Positions 46,668 to 55,766 of a stretch of DNA of 64,000 nt are shown in pieces. Origin of the DNA: QZKY01 sp942492925 (GTDB lineage: Bacteria > Pseudomonadota > Gammaproteobacteria > Burkholderiales > Burkholderiaceae_D); assembly GCA_942492925.1 (NCBI GenBank), contig OW818641.1:558001-622000 (forward strand). The letters run 5' to 3'. Position numbers and translations under genes: made by a program. Within the stretch, counting starts at the first letter, position 1, and the number at the start of each line of letters is the position of its first letter. The notes beneath the pieces are model-generated. The model was not told where the DNA came from and made no database searches. It worked only from the letters and a program-made list of their open reading frames with translations.

Positions 46668-47060
46668 GTGAACAAAAATAATCATTCTGACGCCGCCTTG
46701 ATCCGGGCGGCGCGCGCGGCACAAACCGCTGCCATCGCGCAAGGCGATTTCAACAAGGTCGCCGGTTTCTGGACAGATGACATCACTGTGCGTCGTGCAC
46801 TTGGTCAGGCCGTGAGTGGGGTGGCCGAAGCATTGGCGGCACTCACGCCGAGTGGCGATGCACCGCTGGTGTATCAGCGCGAGGCGGTGTTGGTTGAAGT
46901 CAGTTCAAACGGATTGCTGGCATTTGAAGAAGGACGCTGGTCGGGGCATCCCGGCCATGCGCAGGCCGCATCGGTCATCGCTGGACGCTATGCGGCGCAA
47001 TGGGTCAAGCAAGCGGGGCGCTGGCTGATCCGTTCGGAAATTTTTGTTGCTCTGACGTGA
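46668..47060 (+). CDS. NTF2/SnoaL-like protein
   Basis: Protein of 130 residues with the NTF2-like opening, AIAQGDFNKVAGFWTDDITVRRALGQAVSG, and a closing strand AAQWVKQAGRWLIRSEIFV typical of DUF4440/SnoaL proteins. It begins with GTG and lies 74 bases after the CBS gene. The ligand is unknown. Confidence 0.72.
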   Translation: MNKNNHSDAALIRAARAAQTAAIAQGDFNKVAGFWTDDITVRRALGQAVSGVAEALAALTPSGDAPLVYQREAVLVEVSSNGLLAFEEGRWSGHPGHAQAASVIAGRYAAQWVKQAGRWLIRSEIFVALT

Positions 47061-47126
47061 CAAAGTGCTGCTTAGTCGGCGGGGTGGGTTCTGGTCGCCT
47101 GTTCGCAGGAAGGCCCTGCAGCAGTT

Positions 47127-48215
47127 TTAGCGATGATGCAGTCGTCTCACAATGGATTGCATGACCTTGTCGGCCATGCCGTGTCCTTGTTCCGCCGCGT
47201 GACGCAGCCAGATAATGGCTTCATCATCGCTGTGAGGGACACCTTTCCCCTTGCTGTACATGCCGCCAAGGTTATATTGCGCTTTGGCATAACCCTGGTT
47301 GGCCGCTTTGCGATACCAGTGTGCGGCCTGTTCTTCATCTTTCGGCACACCATGGCCTTTCGCGTAAAACACCCCGAGGTTGCATTGCGCTTCGGCATTG
47401 CCTTGCTCGGCCGCTTTGCGAAACCACATGAGCGCGGCAGCGAAATCCTTGGTAACGCCTTCGCCGTTGGCATAGCGAAGGGCAAGATTGGTTTGCGCAC
47501 GCGGATGGCCTTGTTCGGCGGCTTTTTGGTACCAGTAGACCGCTCGGGCATCGTTTTTGGGGACGCCTTGTCCCCGGGCGTAGCGAACGGCCAGATTGTT
47601 TTGGGCGCGGGCATCGCCTTGTTCTGCCGCTTTGGTGTACCAGGTGGCGGCTTCTTCGTTATCCTGGGGCACGCCTTGGCCGGTGGCATAGAGGTAGCCC
47701 ATGTGAACTTGCGCCGGCACGTGGTTTTGCTGGGCAGCCTTGAGAAACCACATTGCCGCTTGCGTGATGTCGCGTTGCACGCCTTCGCCCTTTGAATACA
47801 TCACGCCCAAACTGTTTTGGGCTTTCGCGTGATTTTGTTCGGCCGCTTTGATGTACCAGGTGGCAGCCAGCGCGTCGTTCTGCGGGACATTGCGACCGTG
47901 GTGATACATGCTGCCAAGGTTGTATTGGGCATAGGCATGGCCTCTTTCGGCTGCCTCGCGTAGCCAGAAAAATCCCTGCGTCTCGTCCTGCGGCACACCC
48001 CGGCCGTGGAAATACATGTTGCCAAGGTTGTATTGGGCCGGTACATGCCCTTGCTCTGCGGCTTTGCGGAACCATTCGGCGGCGAGGGCGTCGCTTTGCT
48101 GAACGCCGATGCCAAGGTCATACATCAGGCTGAGATCGTATTGCGCCTCGATATCGCCACGTTCGGCGAGCGAGTGCAATTCTTCCAGCGAGGATGTTTG
48201 CAGAGTGGGGCTCAT
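47127..48215 (-). CDS. Sel1-repeat protein with nine repeats
   Basis: Protein of 362 residues made almost entirely of nine Sel1-like repeats of 36 residues (pattern A-x-x-A-x-x-x-L-G-x-M-Y-x-x-G-x-G-V-x-x-D). I chose ATG 48215; an upstream TTG (48254) gives extra residues and neither has a strong ribosome site. No signal peptide is present, unlike many Sel1 proteins, so it is probably cytoplasmic. Sel1 repeats mediate protein contacts. Confidence 0.9.
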   Translation of the reverse strand: MSPTLQTSSLEELHSLAERGDIEAQYDLSLMYDLGIGVQQSDALAAEWFRKAAEQGHVPAQYNLGNMYFHGRGVPQDETQGFFWLREAAERGHAYAQYNLGSMYHHGRNVPQNDALAATWYIKAAEQNHAKAQNSLGVMYSKGEGVQRDITQAAMWFLKAAQQNHVPAQVHMGYLYATGQGVPQDNEEAATWYTKAAEQGDARAQNNLAVRYARGQGVPKNDARAVYWYQKAAEQGHPRAQTNLALRYANGEGVTKDFAAALMWFRKAAEQGNAEAQCNLGVFYAKGHGVPKDEEQAAHWYRKAANQGYAKAQYNLGGMYSKGKGVPHSDDEAIIWLRHAAEQGHGMADKVMQSIVRRLHHR

Positions 48216-48474
48216 GTGGACAAAATGTTGACGAAATCCAGAATCAGTGTGCAACTTCGTGATTATAGTGGCTCGGTGCCGTTATTTATTCAAACGGTAA
48301 AAGAAATAGGTGGAATCTTCAATTTGCGCTTCTTCAGCCCGATAGGAGGTCGGGCTGAAGTGAAAAAGCGGGTGTGGTTCGGTGGCAGCGTCACGGTGTG
48401 GCGCGTGTCAGAGAAAGTCGGACACCGTTCTGCCAAGCACAGAAGGTTTCGTCGTGACTGCACAAGACTGCGGA

Positions 48475-49272
48475 TTAACGCAAGAAGATGTCGTACAAGG
48501 AAAGCACCAGTTCCGCGATAATCAGAACGATGATGTACCACTCCAGGCGAAGCGCGTGACGGTTATTCAGCACGTCGAGCAGGGTTTCCGCTGTCTGCGA
48601 AATAAGGTTCAGCTTGCGTTCCAGTGCGGCGTGGCGCTCCAGGATTTCAAACTCATCTTCCAGGCGGTTGTACAGCCCTTGCAGGGCTGGGTTGTCCCAC
48701 AATACTTCGGGTTTTTCGGGAATGTTGACACGCCCGACCATCATGTATTCGGACAGCAGCATGGTGCCGATATGACGGAGCATTTCCTTGGGTTTGCCGC
48801 TGATGCGACCGTGACGCTCGAGGTCAACGGCCAAGGGTTCAATGCGCTCGATGTTGTGCGAAACTTTCGCTTCATACTGCGAGAGGACGACGCTTTTGGC
48901 GAGCACATCGGCGATGATTTGCAGGCGCTCGACTTCGACATTGCGAATGGTGATGGTGTTGCCACGCATGCCTTCGCGCGCATCCGGCTCTACGCGGATA
49001 AAAACTTCTTCTAATTCTGGGGATGCATACGGTCCGGAAATGAGCGTAGCCAATCGCATAAGGATGACGGCTTCGTGCAAGGGATCCACCGCGAAGAGGA
49101 CGACGGCGCCAAAACGATACAGCACAGCCACGCCGCCTTCGATGTCGATGGTCAAAGGGGTGAGTGCCAGGCTGTCGGCTTCTTCCAGCGCACGTAAATC
49201 AATGCGATCGCCAACCAGCAGCGCGCGGGCCTTGAAACTGTTTTTTCCGGAGAGAAGAGGTTGTTCGCTCAT
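48475..49272 (-). CDS. RMD1/DUF155-family protein
   Basis: Protein of 265 residues with the family core FGAVVLFAVDPLHEAVILMRL, the LDEFEILERHAALERKLNLISQT helix, and a C-terminal membrane helix (about 241-262). The group is related to yeast RMD1 and YagE. In mitochondria the homologue helps translation; the bacterial role is not settled. It lies downstream of gdhA. Confidence 0.82.
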   Translation of the reverse strand: MSEQPLLSGKNSFKARALLVGDRIDLRALEEADSLALTPLTIDIEGGVAVLYRFGAVVLFAVDPLHEAVILMRLATLISGPYASPELEEVFIRVEPDAREGMRGNTITIRNVEVERLQIIADVLAKSVVLSQYEAKVSHNIERIEPLAVDLERHGRISGKPKEMLRHIGTMLLSEYMMVGRVNIPEKPEVLWDNPALQGLYNRLEDEFEILERHAALERKLNLISQTAETLLDVLNNRHALRLEWYIIVLIIAELVLSLYDIFLR

Positions 49273-49297
49273 AAAAGATGACCAGCGTGCCGGTTAT

Positions 49298-49334
49298 TTT
49301 TAAAACCGCCGGACCGTGTGAAAACGGCCCGGCG
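49298..49334 (-). terminator. Terminator after gdhA
   Basis: Inverted repeat of 11 bases (CGCCGGACCGT 49307-49317, ACGGCCCGGCG 49324-49334, one wobble pair) with a short loop; on the minus strand it is followed by GGTTTTAAAA. It lies about 80 bases after the gdhA stop. Confidence 0.7.
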
Positions 49335-49412
49335 ATCTGACGAACATTATATGACGGCGGGGAGCCGTCACGTGACTTAAATCAGGGTTGTGAGTAAAAA
49401 CACAACGATGAA

Positions 49413-50744
49413 TTAGATCACGCCTTGCGCCATCATCGCGTCGGCAACCTTGACGAAGCCAGCGATGTTTGCGCCGTTGATGTAGCTGACGCTGCCGTCC
49501 GGACGGGTGCCGTACTTCACGCATTGCTCGTGGATGGCCTTCATGATGCCGGCCAGACGCTGGTCGACTTCATCGCGGGTCCAGTACAGGCGTTGCGCTG
49601 CCTGGGACATTTCCAGACCGGAGGTGGCGACACCGCCGGCGTTGGCTGCTTTGCCCGGTGCGTACAGGACGCGCGCCTCTTCAAACATGTAAGCGGCTTC
49701 GATGGTGGAAGGCATGTTGGCGCCTTCGCCGATGGCAATCACGCCATTTTTGATCAGGGTCTTGGCGTCTGCACCGTTGAGTTCGTTTTCGGTTGCGCTC
49801 GGGAAAGCGAGTTCAGCCGGTACGTGCCACGGGGTTGCGCCCGGCACGAATTTCGCGCCAACGCGTGCTGCGTATTCGCTGCAACGGCCGTATTCGACGT
49901 TCTTGACTTGCATGAGCATCGCCAGTTTTTCCGGGGTGAAGCCAGCTTCGTCGATGACGGTGCCGCCGGAGTCGGAAACGGTGATGACTTTCGCGCCGAG
50001 TTGCATGAGCTTCTCAACGGTGTACTGTGCGACGTTGCCGGAACCGGAAACCAGTGCGCGCATGCCGTTCATGCTCTTGCCGGTGCGTTTCAGCATTTCA
50101 TTGACGAAATAGACGCAGCCATAACCAGTCGCTTCCGGACGAATCAGGGAGCCGCCGTAGGAGAGACCGCGACCGGTCAGTACGCAGTCGGATTTGTTCG
50201 ACAATTTCTTCAGCATGCCGTTCATGAAGCCGATTTCACGGCCGCCCACGCCGATGTCGCCGGCCGGAACGTCGGTGTCAGAACCGATGTGGCGATACAG
50301 TTCGGTCATGAAGGATTGACAGAAGCGCATGATTTCATTGTCGCTCTTGCCCTTCGGGTCGAAATCGGAACCGCCTTTGCCGCCGCCCATCGGGAGGGTG
50401 GTCAAGGAGTTCTTGAAAGTTTGTTCGAATGCGAGGAATTTCAGGATGCCCAGATTGACGGTCGGGTGGAAACGCAGACCGCCTTTGTACGGACCAATTG
50501 CCGAGTTGTGCTGGATGCGATAACCACGATTAACTTGGGTGTTGCCCTTGTCGTCAACCCAGGAAACGCGGAATTGAATGAAACGCTCCGGTTCGACGAT
50601 GCGGTCGATGACAGAGGCGTATTGCGGGTTCTTTTCGATGAACGGCCACAAGCTGCCCATTACTTCGGTCACGGCTTGATGGAATTCGGATTGGCCAGGG
50701 TCACGTTGTTTGACATTGTCCAAAAACTGTTGAAGGGTAATCAT
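49413..50744 (-). CDS. gdhA: NADP-dependent glutamate dehydrogenase
   Basis: Enzyme of 443 residues that makes glutamate from 2-oxoglutarate and ammonium. The catalytic and substrate blocks PMGGGKGGSDFDPKGKSD and DVPAGDIGVGGREIGFMNG are typical of the hexameric NADP form. A long AT-rich leader lies upstream (50745-51060). Confidence 0.97.
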   Translation of the reverse strand: MITLQQFLDNVKQRDPGQSEFHQAVTEVMGSLWPFIEKNPQYASVIDRIVEPERFIQFRVSWVDDKGNTQVNRGYRIQHNSAIGPYKGGLRFHPTVNLGILKFLAFEQTFKNSLTTLPMGGGKGGSDFDPKGKSDNEIMRFCQSFMTELYRHIGSDTDVPAGDIGVGGREIGFMNGMLKKLSNKSDCVLTGRGLSYGGSLIRPEATGYGCVYFVNEMLKRTGKSMNGMRALVSGSGNVAQYTVEKLMQLGAKVITVSDSGGTVIDEAGFTPEKLAMLMQVKNVEYGRCSEYAARVGAKFVPGATPWHVPAELAFPSATENELNGADAKTLIKNGVIAIGEGANMPSTIEAAYMFEEARVLYAPGKAANAGGVATSGLEMSQAAQRLYWTRDEVDQRLAGIMKAIHEQCVKYGTRPDGSVSYINGANIAGFVKVADAMMAQGVI

Positions 50745-51060
50745 TTAGTATGCTCTTTCAAGGTGAAGTTACGTTCAGGGTTGTCTTTCGGATAACTCTG
50801 GGCTTATTGGTGGCTAAAATCCGTTCCTTGTGTCGGCGCTGTCTTTGGTGAGACCTGAACCCTTCCATCGCACTTCGCCCTTTTTGGGGGCGCCTCTTTG
50901 TGGAAAATTGCCGAATTACAAAAGTGTCATAAAGTAATCGTGTTTTTTAAGAAAAATATCAGTTACTAAAAATAGCGTTTGATAAAAAGGGAAAATAATA
51001 AACTAAGCCGAAATATTAATTTGCTATAAAATGCAAGTCAACCTTAATTAACTATTTTTT
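50745..51060. other. Divergent intergenic region upstream of gdhA
   Basis: About 320 bases, AT-rich at the right end, between gdhA and a small gene on the other strand. Both promoters should be here; I saw no riboswitch-like structure and no clear sigma boxes. Confidence 0.4.
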
Positions 51061-51069
51061 TTGCGCAAT

Positions 51070-51282
51070 ATGATTACCCTGAAAAGTTTAAAAATTGATT
51101 CTCGCCTGCATCGTCGGATCAAGATCAATGCCGCAAATTTAGGCGTTGCGATTGGCCTGTATGCGGAAGCGTTGATGACGACCGCGCTCAAGATGAACGA
51201 CCTCGTTAATATGGAAATCAAGCGCTTAGGCGAAGAAAACGCCAAGAACAACGTCGCCAAAGACCAGAAACCCCAAGAGTAA
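51070..51282 (+). CDS. Small ribbon-helix-helix-like protein
   Basis: Protein of 70 residues. Residues 5-40 (SLKIDSRLHRRIKINAANLGVAIGLYAEALMTTALK) follow the strand-helix-helix pattern of ribbon-helix-helix regulators, with a polar tail. There is no toxin gene beside it. I chose ATG 51070 over the upstream TTG. It may be an orphan antitoxin or a regulator. Confidence 0.6.
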   Translation: MITLKSLKIDSRLHRRIKINAANLGVAIGLYAEALMTTALKMNDLVNMEIKRLGEENAKNNVAKDQKPQE

Positions 51283-51317
51283 ATTACCCCGCGCAGCGCG
51301 GGCGATGGCCTTACTTT

Positions 51318-51631
51318 AAATTGGGGTCAGAGTAATTTTTTATGCATTAAAAAATCAAAAAATATAATGCTCGAAAAATCCACCGCGACTCTGTCCCTGA
51401 TATCGAGATAATCACCAATATAATGCGCGATTAATATTATCTCGAATAATAAATATTAATAGAGATAATCGTTTTTATTATTATGTTTGTTTAAAAATTG
51501 CGCGCTGTGGCGTGGGCGCGTTTCTGTGGTGTGGGGTGTAGGGCTGTAAAAAATGCTTTCAGGGGAAACAAATGACTCTGTCCCTGTAAAATTTTTACGC
51601 AAAAAGCCAATTTTACTCCGACCCTAATTTT
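51318..51631. repeat. About 310-bp inverted-repeat element, MITE- or RAYT-like
   Basis: Its ends are imperfect inverted copies: AAATTGGGGTCAGAGTAATT (from 51318) and its approximate complement AATTTTACTCCGACCCTAAT (to 51631). Inside, GACTCTGTCCCTG occurs twice in direct orientation (51387-51399 and 51574-51586). The middle is AT-rich and has no gene. This looks like a non-autonomous mobile or REP-type unit. Confidence 0.55.
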
Positions 51632-51721
51632 CAGCTTGTTTGAATAGCGTGCTGTGTTTGCCCGTCCCAACAATGGGGGGCAATCAAGCGTGCTGGCGCT
51701 TTTCGTGATGTGCGAGCGGGA

Positions 51722-52648
51722 TCAATTGACGCGCGCGAGGCTGCGCCGGACTGAGAGGGCGGCGCCCAGCCAGCCCAGTGTGGCGCTAACCAATAGCAGC
51801 ATGACGCAAGACTGCAGCCCGAGCGGGCTTAATCGCAGATCGGCGCCGTAGAGTCTGGCGAGTTCAGCCAGCGCAATGTTGAGCGGAATCAGGGCGAGCG
51901 TGGCAATCGCCAGCGCAATGCATCCGGCACCCAGGCCGAGCAGGGCACCCATGTAGTGGAAGGGGCGGCGGATGAACGCGTCGGTCGCGCCCACGAGTCG
52001 CATCAAGGCAATTTCTTCCTGGTGCGACATCACCTGGAGGCGAATCGTATTAAATGCCACCGCGACGACCACGATCCCCATGGCGCCGCCCAGGAACAGC
52101 AGCACCAGATTGATGACATGCATGAGTGCGGCAAGGCGTTTGATCCAGGTGAAATCGAGCTGCACCTTGTCGACGTTGGGAAGGGTTTTCAGTTGGTCGG
52201 CTACCAGTTCAATGCGTGCGGTTTCTTCCGGGCGCGGACTATTTTCCAACCGAACCAGATAGGCGTCAGGCAAGGGATTGCCGCCGAGTGCGGCGATGGC
52301 CTCGTTGAGGCCGCTTTTGCTCTTGAGCGTTTCAAGCGCTTTCTCTCGCGGGACAAACGTGGCGCTGGCACTCAAGCCATAATTCTTGAATGCATCGCGA
52401 ATGGAGGGAGCTAGTTTCTCGGTGACTTCACGCGACGCGCTGGGCTTCATGAAAACGCTGATTTCGGCGTGCGTTTCCAGTTGCGTGGTCAGCGGCTTGA
52501 GGTTTTCCAGAAGGGTGACGCCGCAAAAAGGCAAGGCCAGCGTCATGGTCAGCGCCAGCAAATTCAGCAAAAAATTGACGGGCGCATGGCGCAGATGGGC
52601 GCCGAGCGCGGAGAGCGAGTAAGCCCATTGTCGGAAACAGTTAATCAT
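51722..52648 (-). CDS. ftsX: Cell division protein FtsX
   Basis: Membrane protein of 308 residues with four helices (about 24-44, 165-190, 215-240, 270-300) and a periplasmic domain between the first two. It pairs with FtsE as an ABC-type regulator of septal wall hydrolases. Its start overlaps the ftsE stop by four bases. Confidence 0.94.
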   Translation of the reverse strand: MINCFRQWAYSLSALGAHLRHAPVNFLLNLLALTMTLALPFCGVTLLENLKPLTTQLETHAEISVFMKPSASREVTEKLAPSIRDAFKNYGLSASATFVPREKALETLKSKSGLNEAIAALGGNPLPDAYLVRLENSPRPEETARIELVADQLKTLPNVDKVQLDFTWIKRLAALMHVINLVLLFLGGAMGIVVVAVAFNTIRLQVMSHQEEIALMRLVGATDAFIRRPFHYMGALLGLGAGCIALAIATLALIPLNIALAELARLYGADLRLSPLGLQSCVMLLLVSATLGWLGAALSVRRSLARVN

Positions 52649-53337
52649 CCGACGCTCCTTGGCGACAGCGGACGCCGGTCGTTCACCAGTTGGCCGCCAC
52701 GCAAATACAGGACGCGGCTGGCGCGGTGCAGGTACTTGTCGTCATGCGTGGAAATCAGGCAGGTGACGCCCGCATCCTTGAATGCGGTCAGCGCATCCAG
52801 CACGCGGTTGGCGCTGGCGCGATCGAGGTTGGTGGTGGGCTCGTCGGCCAGAATGATTTGCGGACGATTGACGAGCGCGCGGGAAATTTCAACGCGCTGT
52901 TGCTCGCCACCGGAAAGCATCATGGGCATGGACTGCGCGCGATCCAGCATGCCGACTTTGTCGAGCGCAGCACGTGCGCGCGTTTCGGCTTCTTGCGCGG
53001 CGATGCCGACAATCAGCATGGGCAGCATGACGTTGGCAAGCACGGTGCGATCGGTCAGCAGGTTTTGGCGTTGCATGATCAAGCCGATGTTGCGGCGCAA
53101 AAAAGGAATGCCGGCGCGGTCGATCTCGCCGATATCCTGCCCGTTGACCAGCACGCTACCGCTGGTGGGCCGATCAATGGCCGCGATCATTTTTAATAAA
53201 GTGGATTTGCCGGCGCCGGACGGGCCCGACAGAAAAACCAGTTCGCCTTGCGCGACGGAGAGCGTAACGTCCTGAAGCGCGAAAATATTGCCCGTGTATT
53301 GGCGGGAGACGTTTTGAAATTGGATCATCGCAGCCAT
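52645..53337 (-). CDS. ftsE: Cell division ATP-binding protein FtsE
   Basis: ABC ATPase of 230 residues: Walker A GPSGAGKST, Q-loop region LIMQRQNLL, signature LSGGEQQRVEISRAL, Walker B ILADEPT, and the H-loop. It lies between ftsY and ftsX, 13 bases from ftsY. ATG 53328 is an in-frame alternative start. Confidence 0.96.
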   Translation of the reverse strand: MAAMIQFQNVSRQYTGNIFALQDVTLSVAQGELVFLSGPSGAGKSTLLKMIAAIDRPTSGSVLVNGQDIGEIDRAGIPFLRRNIGLIMQRQNLLTDRTVLANVMLPMLIVGIAAQEAETRARAALDKVGMLDRAQSMPMMLSGGEQQRVEISRALVNRPQIILADEPTTNLDRASANRVLDALTAFKDAGVTCLISTHDDKYLHRASRVLYLRGGQLVNDRRPLSPRSVG

Positions 53338-53350
53338 GATAGAGAGGCGG

Positions 53351-54328
53351 TCAGCCTAGCAAAGCATCCACAAAATCTTCGGCACAAAACGGTTGTAAAT
53401 CTTCCAGCTTTTCGCCGACACCGATGAAGTAAACGGGGATGGGGCGAGATTGGGCGATGGCGGCGAGGACGCCGCCTTTCGCCGTACCGTCGAGTTTGGT
53501 GATGACGAGACCGGTGAGGCCCAAGGCATCGTCAAACGCTTTGACCTGCGTGAGCGCATTCTGTCCAGTGTTGCCATCAATGACCAGCAAGACTTCCTGG
53601 GGCGCCGTGTCCAGTCCTTTGCCGATCACGCGTTTAACCTTTTTGAGCTCTTCCATCAGATGCAGTTGTGAAGGAAGTCGTCCGGCCGTATCGAGCATCA
53701 GCACATCCATGCCGCGCGCTTTGGCCGATTGGACGGCATCGAAAGCCACGGCAGCCGGGTCGCCCGACACTTGCGAAATGACCGTGACGTTGTTGCGCTC
53801 GCCCCAGGCCGCAAGCTGTTCGCGTGCGGCGGCGCGGAAGGTGTCGCCCGCTGCCAACAGCACTTTTTGATCATGTGCTTGCAAATGTTTGGCCAGTTTG
53901 CCGATGGTGGTGGTTTTGCCAACGCCGTTGACGCCGGCGATCATCATGACCAAGGGATGATGTTGTCCTAACACCAGTTGTTTTTCGAGCGGCTTGAGCA
54001 TGGTGATCAAGCGTTCGCGCAGCGCGGCGCGGATTTGATCCGGTTCCGTCAGTTTGCGGTCTTTGACCTCTTGCTTGAGCGCGTCGAGCAAAGCACTGGT
54101 GGCATCCACGCCCGCATCGGCCATCAGGAGAGCGGTTTCCAGCTCTTCATACAAGTCGTCATTGATTTGCGTGCCCGTGAAAAGCGTCGTCAGACTGGAG
54201 GATGTTTTTGACAGGCCAGCCTTGAGTTGAGACAGCCAGGAGCCACGATTTGACGAGGACGCGGACGCATCGGGTGATGCCGATTCGACGGGAGATGCGG
54301 TGGAACTTTTTTTGAAGAGACTGAACAT
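53351..54328 (-). CDS. ftsY: Signal recognition particle receptor FtsY
   Basis: GTPase of 325 residues that receives SRP-bound ribosomes at the membrane. NG domain with G1 GVNGVGKTTTIGKLA, DTAGRLPSQ, and the closing FIGVGEKLEDLQPF. The acidic A domain is short (about 35 residues, Ser/Pro rich). I chose ATG 54328, MFSLFKK; the longer frame has an atypical start. Confidence 0.95.
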   Translation of the reverse strand: MFSLFKKSSTASPVESASPDASASSSNRGSWLSQLKAGLSKTSSSLTTLFTGTQINDDLYEELETALLMADAGVDATSALLDALKQEVKDRKLTEPDQIRAALRERLITMLKPLEKQLVLGQHHPLVMMIAGVNGVGKTTTIGKLAKHLQAHDQKVLLAAGDTFRAAAREQLAAWGERNNVTVISQVSGDPAAVAFDAVQSAKARGMDVLMLDTAGRLPSQLHLMEELKKVKRVIGKGLDTAPQEVLLVIDGNTGQNALTQVKAFDDALGLTGLVITKLDGTAKGGVLAAIAQSRPIPVYFIGVGEKLEDLQPFCAEDFVDALLG

Positions 54329-54395
54329 CGATGAGCAAATAGGCAAAGCCATGATTGAAACGCTACAATGGCCTCATTCTACCAGAGGGCGCGCA

Positions 54396-55766
54396 ATGAA
54401 TTTTCGGAAAATGCGATGGGGGTTGTCAATTTTGCTGACGGCTTGTGCAGTCTTGGCGCAGGCGGAGCCCGCCGCGGAATTCATGCTGAAAAACGGCATG
54501 AAAGTGATCGTTCGGGAAGATCATCGATCGCCCACAGCGGTTCACATGGTGTGGTACAAGGCCGGTGCGATGGACGAAGTCAGCGGCACGACGGGTGTAG
54601 CGCATGTGCTGGAACACATGATGTTCAAGGGAACCAAAACGATCAAGCCGGGCGAATTCAGTCGGCGCGTGGCGGCACTGGGCGGCCGCGAAAACGCGTT
54701 CACGGGTCGGGATTACACCGCGTACTATCAGCAAATTGACCGATCGCGTCTGGAAAACGTGATGAAGCTGGAGGCTGATCGCATGACGAATCTGGCGCTC
54801 AGCGACAAGGAATTTACACCGGAGATTCAGGTCATCATGGAAGAACGCCGCTGGCGCACGGATGATCGCGCGTCGGCATTGTTGTACGAAACTTTGTATG
54901 CCACGGCCTTTGTGGCGCACCCCTATCACTGGCCGATCATCGGCTGGATGGACGATTTGCGGCAGATGCGCGCAGAGGATGCGCGGCAGTGGTACAGGCG
55001 TTGGTACGCGCCGAATAATGCCACCTTGGTGGTGGTCGGGGATGTTCAAGCGGAGCAGGTGCGGCGATGGGCTGAAAAGCATTACGGCAAAATTCCGGCA
55101 CGCGCCCTTCCGACGCGACGTCTTCAGGAAGAACCGCAGCAGCGCGGGATACGACGCGTGGCGGTGAAAGCCCCGGCAGAAAATCCGATCGTCGCGCTGG
55201 CCTTCAAGGTGCCAACGTTGCGAGCGGTGGAGAAAGATGATGACGTGTACGCGCTGGATGTACTGGAAGCCGTGCTGGACGGCTACGACAATGCGCGACT
55301 GAATGCGACGCTGGTGCGCGCGGATCGCGTGGCCAATAGTGTGAGCGCCAGTTATGCCGCCACCGGGCGCGGGCCCGCCTTGTTTGTATTAAGTGGCGTA
55401 CCGGCCCAGGGCACGAGCGTGGAGGAACTGGAACAGCGACTTCGTGGCGAAGTTGAGCGGGTCGCCAGCGAAGGCATCACGGAAGCAGAACTGCGGCGCG
55501 TCAAGACGCAGTTGGTCGCATCACAAGTGTACAAGCGGGATTCGCCATTCGAGCAGGCGCTCGAAATCGGCGCGATGGAAATGACGGGTATTGGGCATCG
55601 CCACATCGAGCGGCTGATCGAACGGCTTCAAGCTGTGACGCCGCAGCAAGTTCAGGCGGTGGCGAAAAAATATTTTGTCGACGATACCTTGACCGTGGGG
55701 ACGTTGGTGCCCATGCCGTTGCACGCGAGTGTGCGCACGGTGGCGCAGAAAGAAGCAAAAAAATGA
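54396..55766 (+). CDS. M16-family zinc peptidase (active subunit)
   Basis: Periplasmic or exported peptidase of 456 residues. A signal peptide (MRWGLSILLTACAVLAQA) precedes the mature protein. The inverted zinc motif HVLEH (His70, Glu73, His74) is intact, followed by an acidic ligand about 75 residues on. The partner gene starts four bases before this one ends. The pair works as one protease, as in PqqL-type M16B proteins; this half has the catalytic site. Confidence 0.93.
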   Translation: MNFRKMRWGLSILLTACAVLAQAEPAAEFMLKNGMKVIVREDHRSPTAVHMVWYKAGAMDEVSGTTGVAHVLEHMMFKGTKTIKPGEFSRRVAALGGRENAFTGRDYTAYYQQIDRSRLENVMKLEADRMTNLALSDKEFTPEIQVIMEERRWRTDDRASALLYETLYATAFVAHPYHWPIIGWMDDLRQMRAEDARQWYRRWYAPNNATLVVVGDVQAEQVRRWAEKHYGKIPARALPTRRLQEEPQQRGIRRVAVKAPAENPIVALAFKVPTLRAVEKDDDVYALDVLEAVLDGYDNARLNATLVRADRVANSVSASYAATGRGPALFVLSGVPAQGTSVEELEQRLRGEVERVASEGITEAELRRVKTQLVASQVYKRDSPFEQALEIGAMEMTGIGHRHIERLIERLQAVTPQQVQAVAKKYFVDDTLTVGTLVPMPLHASVRTVAQKEAKK

